Below are positions 18,274-26,841 of a stretch of 64,000 nt of DNA, piece after piece (the stretch's first letter is position 1; each line of letters starts with the position of its first letter). This DNA comes from Herbaspirillum sp. (GTDB lineage: Bacteria; Pseudomonadota; Gammaproteobacteria; Burkholderiales; Burkholderiaceae_D): assembly GCF_017744395.1 (NCBI RefSeq), contig NZ_JAGIBI010000003.1:558001-622000 (forward strand), written 5' to 3'. Under the pieces are notes generated by a model that did not search any database, had not been told where the DNA came from, and worked only from the letters and a program-made list of their open reading frames with translations. Position numbers and translations under genes: made by a program.

Positions 18274-18864
18274 TTATTTCAGCAGGCGCGCCAGTTCGAC
18301 CGCGGTCTTGACGTTCATCTTGTCGAAGATATGGGCGCGGTGCACTTCCACCGTGCGCATGCTGATGCCGAGCTCGTCGGCGATGACCTTGTTCATCTTG
18401 CCGGCCAGGATCAGGTCCAGCACTTCGCGTTCGCGCGCCGACAGGCCGGCCAGCCGGGTTTGCACCGCATCTTCCGCGCCGGCCGCGCGCGAGCTTTCCA
18501 GCGCCTGCAGCACGCGGTCCATCAACTGGTTGTCGTTGAAGGGTTTTTCGAAGAAGTCGAAGGCGCCGTTTTTCAGCATGTCGACCGCCATCGGCACATC
18601 GCCGTGGCCGGTCAGGAAGATCACCGGGCGCCGCCGCGCCAGGCCCCTGGCCGTCAGCTCGTTGAACAGCGCCACGCCGCTCATGTCGGGCATGCGCACG
18701 TCGAGCAGGATGCACTCGCCGTCGGGATCGAAACCGGAAGGATTGTCCAACGCCGACAGCAGCGCCTGTGCGCTCTCGTAGCCGGCGGCGGCAATATTGC
18801 GCGAGCGCGCCAGCCAGGCCAGCGAATCGCGGATGATTTCTTCGTCGTCGACTATGTGAAGCAT
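18274..18864 (-). CDS. dctR: FixJ/DctR-type response regulator
   Basis: 196-aa two-component regulator. A receiver domain (1-120) has acidic pocket 'VDDEE', phospho-acceptor Asp in 'CILLDVRMPDMSG', the conserved Thr/Lys in 'FLTGHGD' and 'FFEKPF', followed by a LuxR-type HTH ('LSAREREVLDLILAGKMNKVIADELGISMRTVEVHRAHIFDKM'). The N-terminus is short, with the beta-strand beginning at residue 2, but no in-frame upstream start exists. With the adjacent kinase it matches the DctS/DctR pairs that control C4-dicarboxylate TRAP transporters such as Rhodobacter dctPQM. The gene name is by context and family. Confidence 0.88.
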   Translation of the reverse strand: MLHIVDDEEIIRDSLAWLARSRNIAAAGYESAQALLSALDNPSGFDPDGECILLDVRMPDMSGVALFNELTARGLARRRPVIFLTGHGDVPMAVDMLKNGAFDFFEKPFNDNQLMDRVLQALESSRAAGAEDAVQTRLAGLSAREREVLDLILAGKMNKVIADELGISMRTVEVHRAHIFDKMNVKTAVELARLLK

Positions 18865-18918
18865 CGGTGTGCAACGGAGCGCGGCAGGGCGTTTCCGTTT
18901 GTCTCTTCCCTGATTTTT

Positions 18919-20937
18919 TTAGTGGGCCCCGCTTTGCGCGGGCAGCGAAAACCGGAAGATTGTACCGCCTGCCGGGTTGTTGGTGTACGTCAGCGTGCCG
19001 CCGTGGAATTCGATGGTGGTGCGGCAGATGTTCAGGCCCATGCCCATGCCCTCGGCCTTGGTCGAGAAAAACGGCGAAAACAGGCGCGCCGCGACATCTT
19101 CCGGGATGCCGTGGCCCTGGTCGGTCACCGAGACCACCACCGACTCCGCGCTGGGCGGGCTGCGGTCGAGCTCGGCCGCGATGCGCAGGATGCGGCGTTC
19201 CGGGGGCGTATCGGTCATGGCCTGGATGCCGTTGCGCGTCAGGTTCAGGATGACCTGCTCCAGCAGCACCTGGTCGCCCAGTATCGGGGGCAGGCCGGGC
19301 GGGATATGGGTTTGCAGCACCACCAGGAATTGCTGCGCCTGCAATTCCACCAGCGGCGTGATATTGTCGATCAAGTCGCCGATCTGCAGCCGCTGGCGCG
19401 CCGGTTCGCGTTTCTTGACGAACTGGTGCACGCTGCGGATCACGTGGCCGGCGCGCTGGGCCTGGGCGTGGATCTTCTCCAGCGCCGGCTGCAGCGTCCT
19501 GGGATCGGCCGTGCCTTGCTGCATCATGTTGAGCGCGCCGGTGGTGAAGCTGGAAATGGCCGCCAGCGGCTGGTTCAGCTCGTGCGCCAGCGTGGAGGCG
19601 ATCTCGCCCATGCTGGCCAGGCGCGCGCTGGCCTGCAGCTTTTCTTCCTGCTTGCGATTCAGGTCTTCGGCGCGCTTGCGCTCGGAGACGTCGAGGATGG
19701 AGCCCATCCAGCCGGTCTGCTTGCCGTTCTGGTCCAGCAGCGGCGCTTCGAAGATCAGCACCGGGAAGCGTTCGCCGTCCTTGCGCTGGAAGATGGTTTC
19801 GAACTGCGGCGTGATGCGTCCGGCCAGCACGTTGGAGAAGCGTTCCTGGTATTCGTCCATCGCTTCCGGCGCCCAATAGGGCATGGGCGGGATCTTGCCC
19901 ACCAGCTCCTCGGCCGGGATGCCCACCATCTTGCAGAAGGCCGGGTTGACGTAGGTGATGCGGCCCTGCAGGTCGCGCGCGCGCATGCCGGTGATCAGCG
20001 AGTTTTCCATCGCGGCGCGGAAGGTCGCCTCATTGAGCAGCGCGCCTTCGGCCTTGGTGCGGCGGTTGATGTCGCGCCACAGCGCCCACAGGCTCCACAG
20101 CAGGCCCAGCGAAAGCACGATCACCGAACCCGCCAGCAGGTTGGGCAGGAGCTTGGGGGCGCTCTTGGTGCTGTTGGTATGCAGCACCAGCGTCAGGCCG
20201 GGCAGCTCCAGCTCGCGCCGGTGGGTATAGACGTTCAGGCCCGGGCCGCCGGCGGTGCGGCGCGCCACCACGTTGTCGTCGGTGTCGGTGAGGGAGATCT
20301 CATTGTCCTGGGCGAACCACCACGGAACCATTTCGCTGAGGATGCGCGACACCGCATAGCTGGCGACCAGGCTGCCGATGTAGTGGCCGTCGCGGAACAT
20401 CGGCACGTGGTAGTCCATCAGCGATGGCTCGGCGATGCCGGGCGGCACCGCCGGCGGGCTGTATAGCGGGCGGCGGAGCTGGCGCGCACGCTCGCTGGTC
20501 ATGAGTGAAGGGGCGGAAAGGTTGTCGTGGGCGATGGGGAAGTCGTCGGTGGACGCCACCGGCTTGCCGTCGGCGCCGAACCAGGTGACGCGGTACAGCT
20601 CGCGGTTGTTGCGCAGCAGGGCGTTGAGGCGGCTGCGGAAATGGTCCTGGCGCAGGTGGTTCTGGATGATCTCGCGGGAAATGATGCGCATGCTTTCGTC
20701 GTCGCGGCTCAGCTGGAACCGGATCGCCTGTTCCACCCACAGGGAATCGGCGATCAGTTGCTCCAGCCGTTCGCTGGCTTCCATCTGCTGCGCCTGGCGC
20801 GGCAGCCAGATCAGCGTGGCCAGGAACAGGAAGACCAGCAGGATGGGGATCAGCCAGCGCATGGTGGTCTTGCGCCCGGACGCGAGCAGCAGCGAGGCCG
20901 GCGTGGGCTGGGTGAGGGTGGGCGGCGAGGGTTTCAT
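18919..20937 (-). CDS. dctS: DctS-like sensor histidine kinase
   Basis: 672-aa membrane kinase. TM1 ('LIPILLVFLFLATLIWLP') and TM2 ('LLAGSVIVLSLGLLWSLWALW') enclose a periplasmic sensor of about 240 residues resembling the double-PAS-like C4-dicarboxylate sensors. A cytoplasmic PAS/PAC domain follows (about 330-445). HisKA has the phospho-His in 'LAHELNQPLAAI', and the HATPase boxes are 'NLTRNGIQAM', 'DQGHGIPED' and 'GMGMGLNICRTTIEFHGG'. The ORF track adds 18 upstream codons; I use the ATG at 20937. It is divergent from the TRAP operon by about 200 nt, as expected for its regulator. Confidence 0.9.
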   Translation of the reverse strand: MKPSPPTLTQPTPASLLLASGRKTTMRWLIPILLVFLFLATLIWLPRQAQQMEASERLEQLIADSLWVEQAIRFQLSRDDESMRIISREIIQNHLRQDHFRSRLNALLRNNRELYRVTWFGADGKPVASTDDFPIAHDNLSAPSLMTSERARQLRRPLYSPPAVPPGIAEPSLMDYHVPMFRDGHYIGSLVASYAVSRILSEMVPWWFAQDNEISLTDTDDNVVARRTAGGPGLNVYTHRRELELPGLTLVLHTNSTKSAPKLLPNLLAGSVIVLSLGLLWSLWALWRDINRRTKAEGALLNEATFRAAMENSLITGMRARDLQGRITYVNPAFCKMVGIPAEELVGKIPPMPYWAPEAMDEYQERFSNVLAGRITPQFETIFQRKDGERFPVLIFEAPLLDQNGKQTGWMGSILDVSERKRAEDLNRKQEEKLQASARLASMGEIASTLAHELNQPLAAISSFTTGALNMMQQGTADPRTLQPALEKIHAQAQRAGHVIRSVHQFVKKREPARQRLQIGDLIDNITPLVELQAQQFLVVLQTHIPPGLPPILGDQVLLEQVILNLTRNGIQAMTDTPPERRILRIAAELDRSPPSAESVVVSVTDQGHGIPEDVAARLFSPFFSTKAEGMGMGLNICRTTIEFHGGTLTYTNNPAGGTIFRFSLPAQSGAH

Positions 20938-21140
20938 GACGCCGCCAGTGTAGCCGCGGGCGCGGCCCGGCGCCAGCGCCGGGGGGGGCATGCGGGCTGC
21001 GCCGCAGTGCTTGGATTGTGGTTATCCACAGTTGCCCCATTTTGGTGAGCTATGCAGAATCGCCGGGCCACTTGGCCTGCGTGCCAGCAGCCTGAAAATT
21101 CTTATTACTAATTACTAAATTCCTGATCAGGGGAGACACC

Positions 21141-22145
21141 ATGAAACTCAAGTCCTTGCTGTTCGCATTATCCGCGGCGGCCATCGCCAGCGGCAGCGCC
21201 TTCGCGCAGCAGCCCATCATCATCAAGTTCAGCCACGTGGTGGCCAACGATACGCCCAAGGGCAAGGGCGCCGAGCGTTTCAAGGAACTGGCCGAGAAGG
21301 CCACCAAGGGCCGCGTGAAGGTCGAGGTCTATCCGAACAGCACGCTGTATAAAGACAAGGAAGAACTGGAAGCGCTCCAACTGGGCGCGGTGCAGATGCT
21401 GGCGCCGTCGCTGGCCAAGTTCGGCCCGCTGGGCGTGAAGGAATTCGAGGTATTCGACCTGCCCTACATCTTCCCCAGCAAGGAAGTGCTGTACCGGGTG
21501 ACCGAAGGCCCGATCGGCCGCGACCTGTTCAAGAAGCTGGAACCCAAGGGCATCACCGGCCTGGCCTACTGGGACAACGGCTTCAAGGTGATGTCGGCCA
21601 ACAAGCCGCTGCATGCGCCGTCCGATTTCCGCGGCCTGAAGATGCGCATCCAGTCCTCCAAGGTGCTGGACGCGCAGATGCGCGCGCTGGGCGCCAACCC
21701 GCAGGTGCTGGCTTTCTCCGAGGTCTACCAGGCGCTGCAGACCGGCGTGGTGGACGGTACCGAGAACCCTCCTTCGAACCTCTATACCCAGAAGATGCAT
21801 GAAGTGCAGAAGCACGTCACCGTGTCCGACCACGGCTACCTGGGCTATGCGGTGATCGTCAACAAGAAGTTCTGGGATGGCTTGCCGTCCGACGTCCGCG
21901 CCCAGCTGGAAGGCGCGATGAAGGATGCCACCAAGTACGCCAACGCCATCGCCCAGCAAGAAAACGACGCCGCGCTGGCGGCCGTCCAGAAGACCGGCAA
22001 GACCACCATCTACCGTTTGAGCGACAAGGAAAAGGCGGAATGGCGCAAGGCCCTGCTGCCGGTGCAAAAGCAGATGGAAGGCCGTATCGGCAAAGACCTG
22101 ATCGAAGCCGTCAACAAGGAAGCGGCAGCGCTGGGACAGAAGTAA
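21141..22145 (+). CDS. dctP: TRAP transporter solute-binding protein, DctP type
   Basis: Periplasmic binding protein that captures C4-dicarboxylates (malate, succinate, fumarate) and delivers them to the DctQM membrane unit. 334 aa with a Sec signal peptide (MKLKSLLFALSAAAIASGSAFA). The substrate-carboxylate Arg lies in the conserved 'GLKMRIQSSKVLDAQMRALG', followed by 'EVYQALQTGVVDGTENP', both diagnostic of the DctP/TRAP SBP family. A strong AGGGGAGA ribosome-binding site is 6 nt before the ATG. First gene of dctPQM. Confidence 0.95.
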   Translation: MKLKSLLFALSAAAIASGSAFAQQPIIIKFSHVVANDTPKGKGAERFKELAEKATKGRVKVEVYPNSTLYKDKEELEALQLGAVQMLAPSLAKFGPLGVKEFEVFDLPYIFPSKEVLYRVTEGPIGRDLFKKLEPKGITGLAYWDNGFKVMSANKPLHAPSDFRGLKMRIQSSKVLDAQMRALGANPQVLAFSEVYQALQTGVVDGTENPPSNLYTQKMHEVQKHVTVSDHGYLGYAVIVNKKFWDGLPSDVRAQLEGAMKDATKYANAIAQQENDAALAAVQKTGKTTIYRLSDKEKAEWRKALLPVQKQMEGRIGKDLIEAVNKEAAALGQK

Positions 22146-22160
22146 TCCCGGCGCCGGCAA

Positions 22161-22191
22161 GCATGCGTTCGCCGCACAGGCGGGCGCATGC
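22161..22191 (+). promoter_or_regulatory. Intercistronic stem-loop between dctP and dctQ
   Basis: GCATGCG pairs with CGCATGC around an inner CGCC/GGCG stem in the 121-nt gap. No T-run follows. Such structures commonly protect or attenuate transcripts so that the binding protein is made in excess over the membrane subunits. Confidence 0.5.
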
Positions 22192-22266
22192 CGACAAGAA
22201 GACCTCAAAAACCAAGCTCGATAGCCGCCTCCCGAGGATGGCGGCCGCATCGAAGCAGGAGACAAA

Positions 22267-22827
22267 ATGAAGTTTCTCGACCATCTCGAGGAATGGCTGA
22301 TCGCCTTCCTGATGGCGGCGGCGACCGTCATCATCTTCGTGGCCGTGGTGCACCGCTATGCGTCCGGCCTCGATATTCCCTGGCTGCAGGATGAACTGAT
22401 CCAGATCAACATGAGCTGGGCGCAGGAGCTGTGCATCTACATGTTCGTGTGGATGGCCAAGTTCGGCGCCGCCTATGGCGTGCGCACCGGCATCCACGTC
22501 GGCGTCGACGTGCTGATCAACCGCCTGAGCACGCCGTGGCGCAACAAGTTCGTGATCTTCGGCCTGCTCGCCGGCGCGCTGTTTACCGGCATCGTCGGCA
22601 CCTTCGGCGCCGAGTTCGTGTATGACATCGCCCAGCATGACAGCACCTCCGAAGTGATGGAAGTGCCGATGTGGATCGTCTACCTGGCGGTGCCGCTGGG
22701 TTCTTACCTGATGTGTTTCCGCTTCCTGCAGGTGGCGTGGAATTTCTCCCGGACGGGCGAGCTGCCCAAGCATGACCACGCCTATGTCGAAGGCCTGGAT
22801 GAAGAAATCAAAGGAGAAAAAGCATGA
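22267..22827 (+). CDS. dctQ: TRAP transporter small permease, DctQ type
   Basis: 186-aa protein with four hydrophobic segments ('LIAFLMAAATVIIFVAVVHRY', 'ELCIYMFVWMAKFGAAYGV', 'KFVIFGLLAGALFTGIVG', 'WIVYLAVPLGSYLMCFRFLQ'), the DctQ layout. It includes the conserved 'WAQELCIYMFVWMAKFGAAYGVR'-like block with W and E residues. It links the binding protein cycle to DctM. Its stop overlaps the dctM start (ATGA), indicating translational coupling. Confidence 0.93.
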   Translation: MKFLDHLEEWLIAFLMAAATVIIFVAVVHRYASGLDIPWLQDELIQINMSWAQELCIYMFVWMAKFGAAYGVRTGIHVGVDVLINRLSTPWRNKFVIFGLLAGALFTGIVGTFGAEFVYDIAQHDSTSEVMEVPMWIVYLAVPLGSYLMCFRFLQVAWNFSRTGELPKHDHAYVEGLDEEIKGEKA

Positions 22828-24104
22828 ACGCCATGATCATCTTCGTCCTGCTGTTCGCGTTGATGCTGACCGGCATGCCGATCTCGATTTCGCTCGGCCT
22901 GACCGTGCTCACCTTCCTGTTCGCCATGACCGACGTGCCGATCCAGTCGGTGGCGTTGAAATTGTTCACCGGGATCGAGAAGTTCGAGATCATGGCGATC
23001 CCGTTCTTCATCCTGGCCGGCAATTTCCTCACGCACGGCGGCGTGGCGCGGCGCATGATCAACTTCGCCACGTCGATGGTCGGGCACTGGCACGGCGGCC
23101 TGGCGCTGGCCGGCGTGATGGCTTGCGCGCTGTTCGCGGCGGTGTCGGGCTCGTCGCCGGCCACCGTGGTGGCGATCGGTTCGATCATCTTGCCGGCGAT
23201 GGTGCGGCAGGGTTTCCCGAACCGCTTCGGCGCCGGCGTGATCACCACCTCGGGCGCGCTGGGCATCCTGATTCCGCCGTCCATCGTGATGGTGATGTAT
23301 TCGGTCTCGACCAATACCTCGGTCGGTAAGCTGTTCATGGCCGGCGTGGTGCCGGGCTTGCTGCTGGCCTTTTTGCTCGGTCTGACCACCTGGTTCCTGG
23401 CGCGCAAGAACAACTACCCGCGCCTGCCCAAGGCGAGCTGGAAGGAGCGCTTCGCGGCGTTCCGCAAGAGCGGCTGGGGGCTGTTCCTGATCGTGATCGT
23501 GATGGGCGGGATCTACACCGGCATCTTCACGCCGACCGAGGCGGCCGCGATGGCGGCGGTGTATGCCTTCATCATCGCCGTGTTCGTCTACAAGGACATG
23601 AGCCTCAAGCAGGTGCCCAAGGTGTTGCTGGACTCGGCCTCGATGTCGGCCATGCTGCTCTACATCATCACCAACGCCGTGCTGTTCTCGTTCCTGGTCA
23701 CCAGCGAGAACATCCCGCAGTCGATGGCGGCCTGGATCACCGACACCGGCCTGGGGCCGATCACCTTCCTGCTGGTGGTGAACGTGCTGCTGCTGTTGGC
23801 GGGAAATGTGATGGAGCCTTCCTCGATCGTGCTGATCATGGCGCCGATCCTGTTCCCGGTGGCGATGAAACTGGGCATCGACCCGGTGCATTTCGGCATC
23901 CTGATCGTGGTCAACATGGAAGTCGGTATGTGCCACCCGCCGGTTGGCCTGAACCTGTATGTGGCCTCGGGCATCACCAAGATGGGCATCACCGAGCTGA
24001 CCATCGCGGTCATGCCGTGGCTGTTGACCATGCTGGGCTTCCTGGCGCTGGTGACGTACTGGCCGGCGCTGTCGCTGTGGTTGCCGAATATGGTGTTCGA
24101 CTGA
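22824..24104 (+). CDS. dctM: TRAP transporter large permease, DctM type
   Basis: 426-aa polytopic permease that carries sodium-coupled C4-dicarboxylate import with DctQ. About 11-12 hydrophobic segments. Family motifs: 'VSGSSPATVVAIGSIILPAM' and 'GALGILIPPSIVMVMYS' in the first half, and 'MEPSSIVLIMAPILFPVAMKLGIDPVHFGI' with 'EVGMCHPPVGLNLYVASGI' in the second, the DctM signature repeats that line the transport path. An AAGGAG ribosome-binding site precedes the overlapping start. Confidence 0.95.
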   Translation: MNAMIIFVLLFALMLTGMPISISLGLTVLTFLFAMTDVPIQSVALKLFTGIEKFEIMAIPFFILAGNFLTHGGVARRMINFATSMVGHWHGGLALAGVMACALFAAVSGSSPATVVAIGSIILPAMVRQGFPNRFGAGVITTSGALGILIPPSIVMVMYSVSTNTSVGKLFMAGVVPGLLLAFLLGLTTWFLARKNNYPRLPKASWKERFAAFRKSGWGLFLIVIVMGGIYTGIFTPTEAAAMAAVYAFIIAVFVYKDMSLKQVPKVLLDSASMSAMLLYIITNAVLFSFLVTSENIPQSMAAWITDTGLGPITFLLVVNVLLLLAGNVMEPSSIVLIMAPILFPVAMKLGIDPVHFGILIVVNMEVGMCHPPVGLNLYVASGITKMGITELTIAVMPWLLTMLGFLALVTYWPALSLWLPNMVFD

Positions 24105-24114
24105 TGCGGGTATG

Positions 24115-24152
24115 ACGAAGGCGGTGCTGCCGGCGCGTAACGCCGCCTTCGT
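24115..24152 (+). terminator. Hairpin at the 3' end of dctPQM
   Basis: ACGAAGGCGG pairs with CCGCCTTCGT around an 18-nt loop, 10 nt after the dctM stop. No T-run follows, so it may be a Rho-assisted terminator or an mRNA 3' stabiliser. Confidence 0.55.
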
Positions 24153-24379
24153 CAGATGTCTGTTGAGTTGCCAAGAAGCATGTATCAAAATGTGTCAAAA
24201 ATGCTTTGTAAAGCGTATTGAGTGCTGTTAAAGTGCGGACTTCGCTGAAACGGCAGGCACTGCTTCCCGCTGCGGCGATCAGGTTTGTCAGTCTTTGTTG
24301 ATGTTTTTTGTTGTAATGTGCAGCGCCTCGTGCGGCAGGCTTTTCCGACACATCGGAAAGCGGCGCCGGGGCCGGACCG

Positions 24380-24518
24380 AATACAAGCGGGTGGTGCATA
24401 ACAAACGGTATCTATACCGAGGAAACTGAGGAGACGTGCATTCGATTGAGCTGTCTAAACAGCCGGGAATGCATCAGGAGTTTTTAAAGGCGCATCGACG
24501 ATGCGCCTTTTTCTTTTT
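24380..24518 (+). ncRNA. Candidate small RNA (structured region ending in a terminator)
   Basis: Nested stems (TGCATTC/GAATGCA around GCTGT/ACAGC) are followed about 15 nt later by a strong intrinsic terminator, with no ORF. Several GGA motifs (GAGGAAACTGAGGAG and CAGGAG) flank the stem. The 5' end is a guess because no convincing promoter was seen. It could instead be the 3' untranslated region of dctPQM. Confidence 0.35.
24486..24518 (+). terminator. Strong rho-independent terminator
   Basis: AAAGGCGCATC/GATGCGCCTTT with a 3-nt loop, followed by a T-rich tract on the plus strand. It also faces the end of the VOC gene on the minus strand, where its T-run is weaker. Confidence 0.85.
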
Positions 24519-24538
24519 GTGCCGCCGTGATGGCAGCT

Positions 24539-25195
24539 TCAGTCCAGCATGCGCACGCCGTGGGGCGTCATGATGGCGGCGGACAAGACCGGCCCCTCCG
24601 TCTTCGCCTGGCGCAGGGCAATCCTTTCATCTTCCAGCCCGATGGCCTGCAGCGCGGCCGAGATCGCGCCCGCCTGCGGATGCCTCCCTTCCAGTTTCAC
24701 CAGCCGGCAGCCGAGGTCCGACAGGGCGGCGGCCGGATGCGGCTGGCTTTGCCACTGGATCAGCGAGGGCAGCACGCCGTCGCATTGCAGGCGGCCGTCG
24801 GCGGCGATGGTGATCAGCCAGTGCAGCGCGCCCCGGCTCATTTCCTCGGCGATGCCGGGCTTGAGCGGCATGGCTTGCAATGCCGCATGAATGTCATCGG
24901 TACGCGCCACCCAGTGCGCCAGGCGCGGCGGCGCGTCGCCGGACAGCGCATCCAGGCCGAACCAGCGCGGACGCGACGGCGCCGGTGCCGACGGATCGAT
25001 CGCGATCACTTCGAGATAGAACCCCGGCCCCAGCGACATCAGCGCATTGTGCGTGCCCAGGCGCACATGCTGGCCGCCGATGCGCGGCGCCATGCCGATG
25101 CCCAGTTTCTGTTCCACCCAGGCCATGCCTTGCTCCAGCGTGGCGGCGGTCACCACCAGGTGGTCGGGGTCGGTGCGTGGCGTGCCGGTCGTCAT
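24539..25195 (-). CDS. VOC family protein (glyoxalase-like domain)
   Basis: 218-aa protein beginning MTTGTPRTDPDHLVVTAATLEQG, the opening pattern of glyoxalase-like (vicinal oxygen chelate) proteins: 'DHLVVTAATLEQGMAWVEQKLG' then 'GGQHVRLGTHNALMSLGPGFYLEVIAIDP'. The His in 'DHLVV' and the Glu in 'YLEVI' are at metal-ligand positions of the fold. The ORF track runs 59 codons further upstream over the ogt promoter; the ATG at 25195 with a GGAG upstream is preferred. The reaction is unknown. Confidence 0.85.
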   Translation of the reverse strand: MTTGTPRTDPDHLVVTAATLEQGMAWVEQKLGIGMAPRIGGQHVRLGTHNALMSLGPGFYLEVIAIDPSAPAPSRPRWFGLDALSGDAPPRLAHWVARTDDIHAALQAMPLKPGIAEEMSRGALHWLITIAADGRLQCDGVLPSLIQWQSQPHPAAALSDLGCRLVKLEGRHPQAGAISAALQAIGLEDERIALRQAKTEGPVLSAAIMTPHGVRMLD

Positions 25196-25286
25196 GGAGG
25201 CTCCATTGGTTTGGGAAATGGCGATGGTATCAAGCGGCGCCCTGAATTGCTTAAAATAGCGCTGCGCCATTGCCACCGACTTCCAC

Positions 25287-25796
25287 ATGAAGACAGCCAC
25301 TCCCGCCAGCCAACTGACCGATATGTTCGCCGCCGTCGTCCACACGCCGTTCGGCGGCATGGGCATCCGCACCGAAGCGGGCGTGGTGCGCGAGATGGTC
25401 TATCTGCCGCGCCATTTCGCCGAGAAGGACGCGACCGATCCGCTGGCGGCGAAAGCGGTCAAGCAGATCGCGCGCTACCTGAAGGATCCGGAATTCCGCA
25501 TCAAGCTGCCGGTGGCCGATGTCGGCAGCCCGTTCCAGCAGCGCGTCTGGAACGCCGTCGCGGAAATCCCCAGCGGCCAGGTGCTGACCTATGGCGATAT
25601 CGCGCGCCGCATCAAGTCGGGGCCGCGCGCCGTCGGCCAGGCTTGCGGCGCCAACTGGTATCCGCTGCTGGTGCCGTGCCACCGCGTGACGGCGGCCGGC
25701 GGGCTGGGTGGTTTCTCGCACCACGACGATGTCGACGGCTTTTATCTCGACGTCAAGCGCTGGCTGCTCAGGCACGAAGGCGTGGCGGGATATTGA
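25287..25796 (+). CDS. ogt: Methylated-DNA--protein-cysteine methyltransferase
   Basis: Suicide repair enzyme that moves the methyl group from O6-methylguanine to its own cysteine. 169 aa. The active site is 'VPCHRV' (Cys in PCHR), preceded by the DNA-binding helix '[30 protein letters not shown]' with its arginine finger region. It is an Ogt-type single-domain protein without an Ada AraC domain. The following xerD starts 4 nt after its stop, so the two are probably co-transcribed. Confidence 0.93.
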   Translation: MKTATPASQLTDMFAAVVHTPFGGMGIRTEAGVVREMVYLPRHFAEKDATDPLAAKAVKQIARYLKDPEFRIKLPVADVGSPFQQRVWNAVAEIPSGQVLTYGDIARRIKSGPRAVGQACGANWYPLLVPCHRVTAAGGLGGFSHHDDVDGFYLDVKRWLLRHEGVAGY

Positions 25797-25800
25797 GACG

Positions 25801-26724
25801 ATGGGACGCACCACGCCAAAGATCGAAGCGCCGCCAGAGAGCCGCGACGCCATCGATGAATTCTGCGACAGCCTGTGGCTGGAAGACGGCTTGTCGAAGA
25901 ATACGCTGGACGCCTACCGGCGCGATATGACGCTGTACGCGCACTGGCTGGGCCAGGAGCGCGCCAAGCCGCTGTACGCCACCCAGCCGGAGGATTTGAA
26001 CGCCTATTTCGCCGCGCGCCACGACCAGACCAAACCGAGTTCCTCCAATCGCCGGCTGGCGGTGCTCAAGCGCTTCTTCCAGTTGGCGCTGCGGCAGAAC
26101 CGCATCAGCGCCGATCCCTGCCTGAAGATGCGTTCGGCCAAGCAGCCGCGGCGCTTGCCCAAGACCTTGTCGGAAGGGCAGGTGGAGGCTTTGCTGGCGG
26201 CGCCCGACGTGAGCGAGCCGCTGGGCTTGCGCGACCGCACCATGATCGAGCTGATGTACGCCAGCGGCCTGCGCGTTTCCGAGCTGGTACTGTTGAAGAG
26301 CATCGAGGTGGGCATGAACGAAGGCGTGCTGCGCGTGACCGGCAAGGGCAGCAAGACGCGCCTGGTGCCGTTCGGCGAGGAGGCCGGCGCCTGGATCGCG
26401 CGCTACCTGGTCGAAGGCCGGCCGCAGATCATGCAGGGCCAGGTCGACGACGCGCTGTTCGTCACCGCCCGCGGCGGCCCGATGACGCGCCAGATGTTCT
26501 GGACCCTGATCAAGAAATATTCGCTGCAGGCCGGCATCACCGCGCGCCTGTCGCCGCACACGTTGCGCCACGCCTTCGCCACCCATCTGCTCAACCACGG
26601 CGCCGACTTGCGCGTGGTGCAGCTGCTGCTGGGCCATGCCGACATTTCGACCACGCAGATCTATACCCACGTGGCGCGCGAGCGCCTCAAGCAGTTGCAT
26701 GCGCAGCACCATCCGCGGGGATAA
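25801..26724 (+). CDS. xerD: Site-specific tyrosine recombinase XerD
   Basis: Resolves chromosome dimers at dif together with XerC and FtsK. 307 aa. The N-terminal core-binding SAM-like domain ('[26 protein letters not shown]') is followed by the catalytic domain. All catalytic residues are visible: Arg in '[11 protein letters not shown]', Lys in '[12 protein letters not shown]', '[12 protein letters not shown]' (His, Arg), His in '[11 protein letters not shown]' and Tyr in 'IYTHV'. The ORF track adds 31 upstream codons inside ogt; the ATG at 25801 ([11 protein letters not shown]) gives the standard length. Confidence 0.95.
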   Translation: MGRTTPKIEAPPESRDAIDEFCDSLWLEDGLSKNTLDAYRRDMTLYAHWLGQERAKPLYATQPEDLNAYFAARHDQTKPSSSNRRLAVLKRFFQLALRQNRISADPCLKMRSAKQPRRLPKTLSEGQVEALLAAPDVSEPLGLRDRTMIELMYASGLRVSELVLLKSIEVGMNEGVLRVTGKGSKTRLVPFGEEAGAWIARYLVEGRPQIMQGQVDDALFVTARGGPMTRQMFWTLIKKYSLQAGITARLSPHTLRHAFATHLLNHGADLRVVQLLLGHADISTTQIYTHVARERLKQLHAQHHPRG

Positions 26725-26841
26725 GTTGTTGCATGATGGTAATAATGCAAGGTCCGCAATGGGCCGTTCTTGCGGCATAATGTGCGCCCATGGCGGCGCG
26801 GCCCGAAGATGGGCGAGACGCCGGACGACTGATCGAATTCC

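Larger units (their letters stand above)
24105..24538. other. Gene-free region after dctM with several stem-loops
   Basis: 434 bases with no credible protein gene; the minus ORF 24010-24399 overlaps dctM and lacks signals. Beyond the hairpin and terminator listed separately, the plus strand shows GCTTTTCCGA/TCGGAAAGC (one bulge), CGGTA/TACCG, and TGCATTC/GAATGCA enclosing GCTGT/ACAGC. Base composition is more AT-rich than the flanks. Confidence 0.5.

Noticed and set aside
17231-19876. 881-aa minus-strand ORF across AEC, dctR and dctS
   Set aside because: Same strand but wrong frame; the real proteins are in other frames with clear motifs.
21000-21140. Sigma54 promoter for dctPQM
   Set aside because: No TGGCAC-N5-TTGC element found; the linked regulator is FixJ type without a sigma54-interaction domain, so sigma54 control is not expected.
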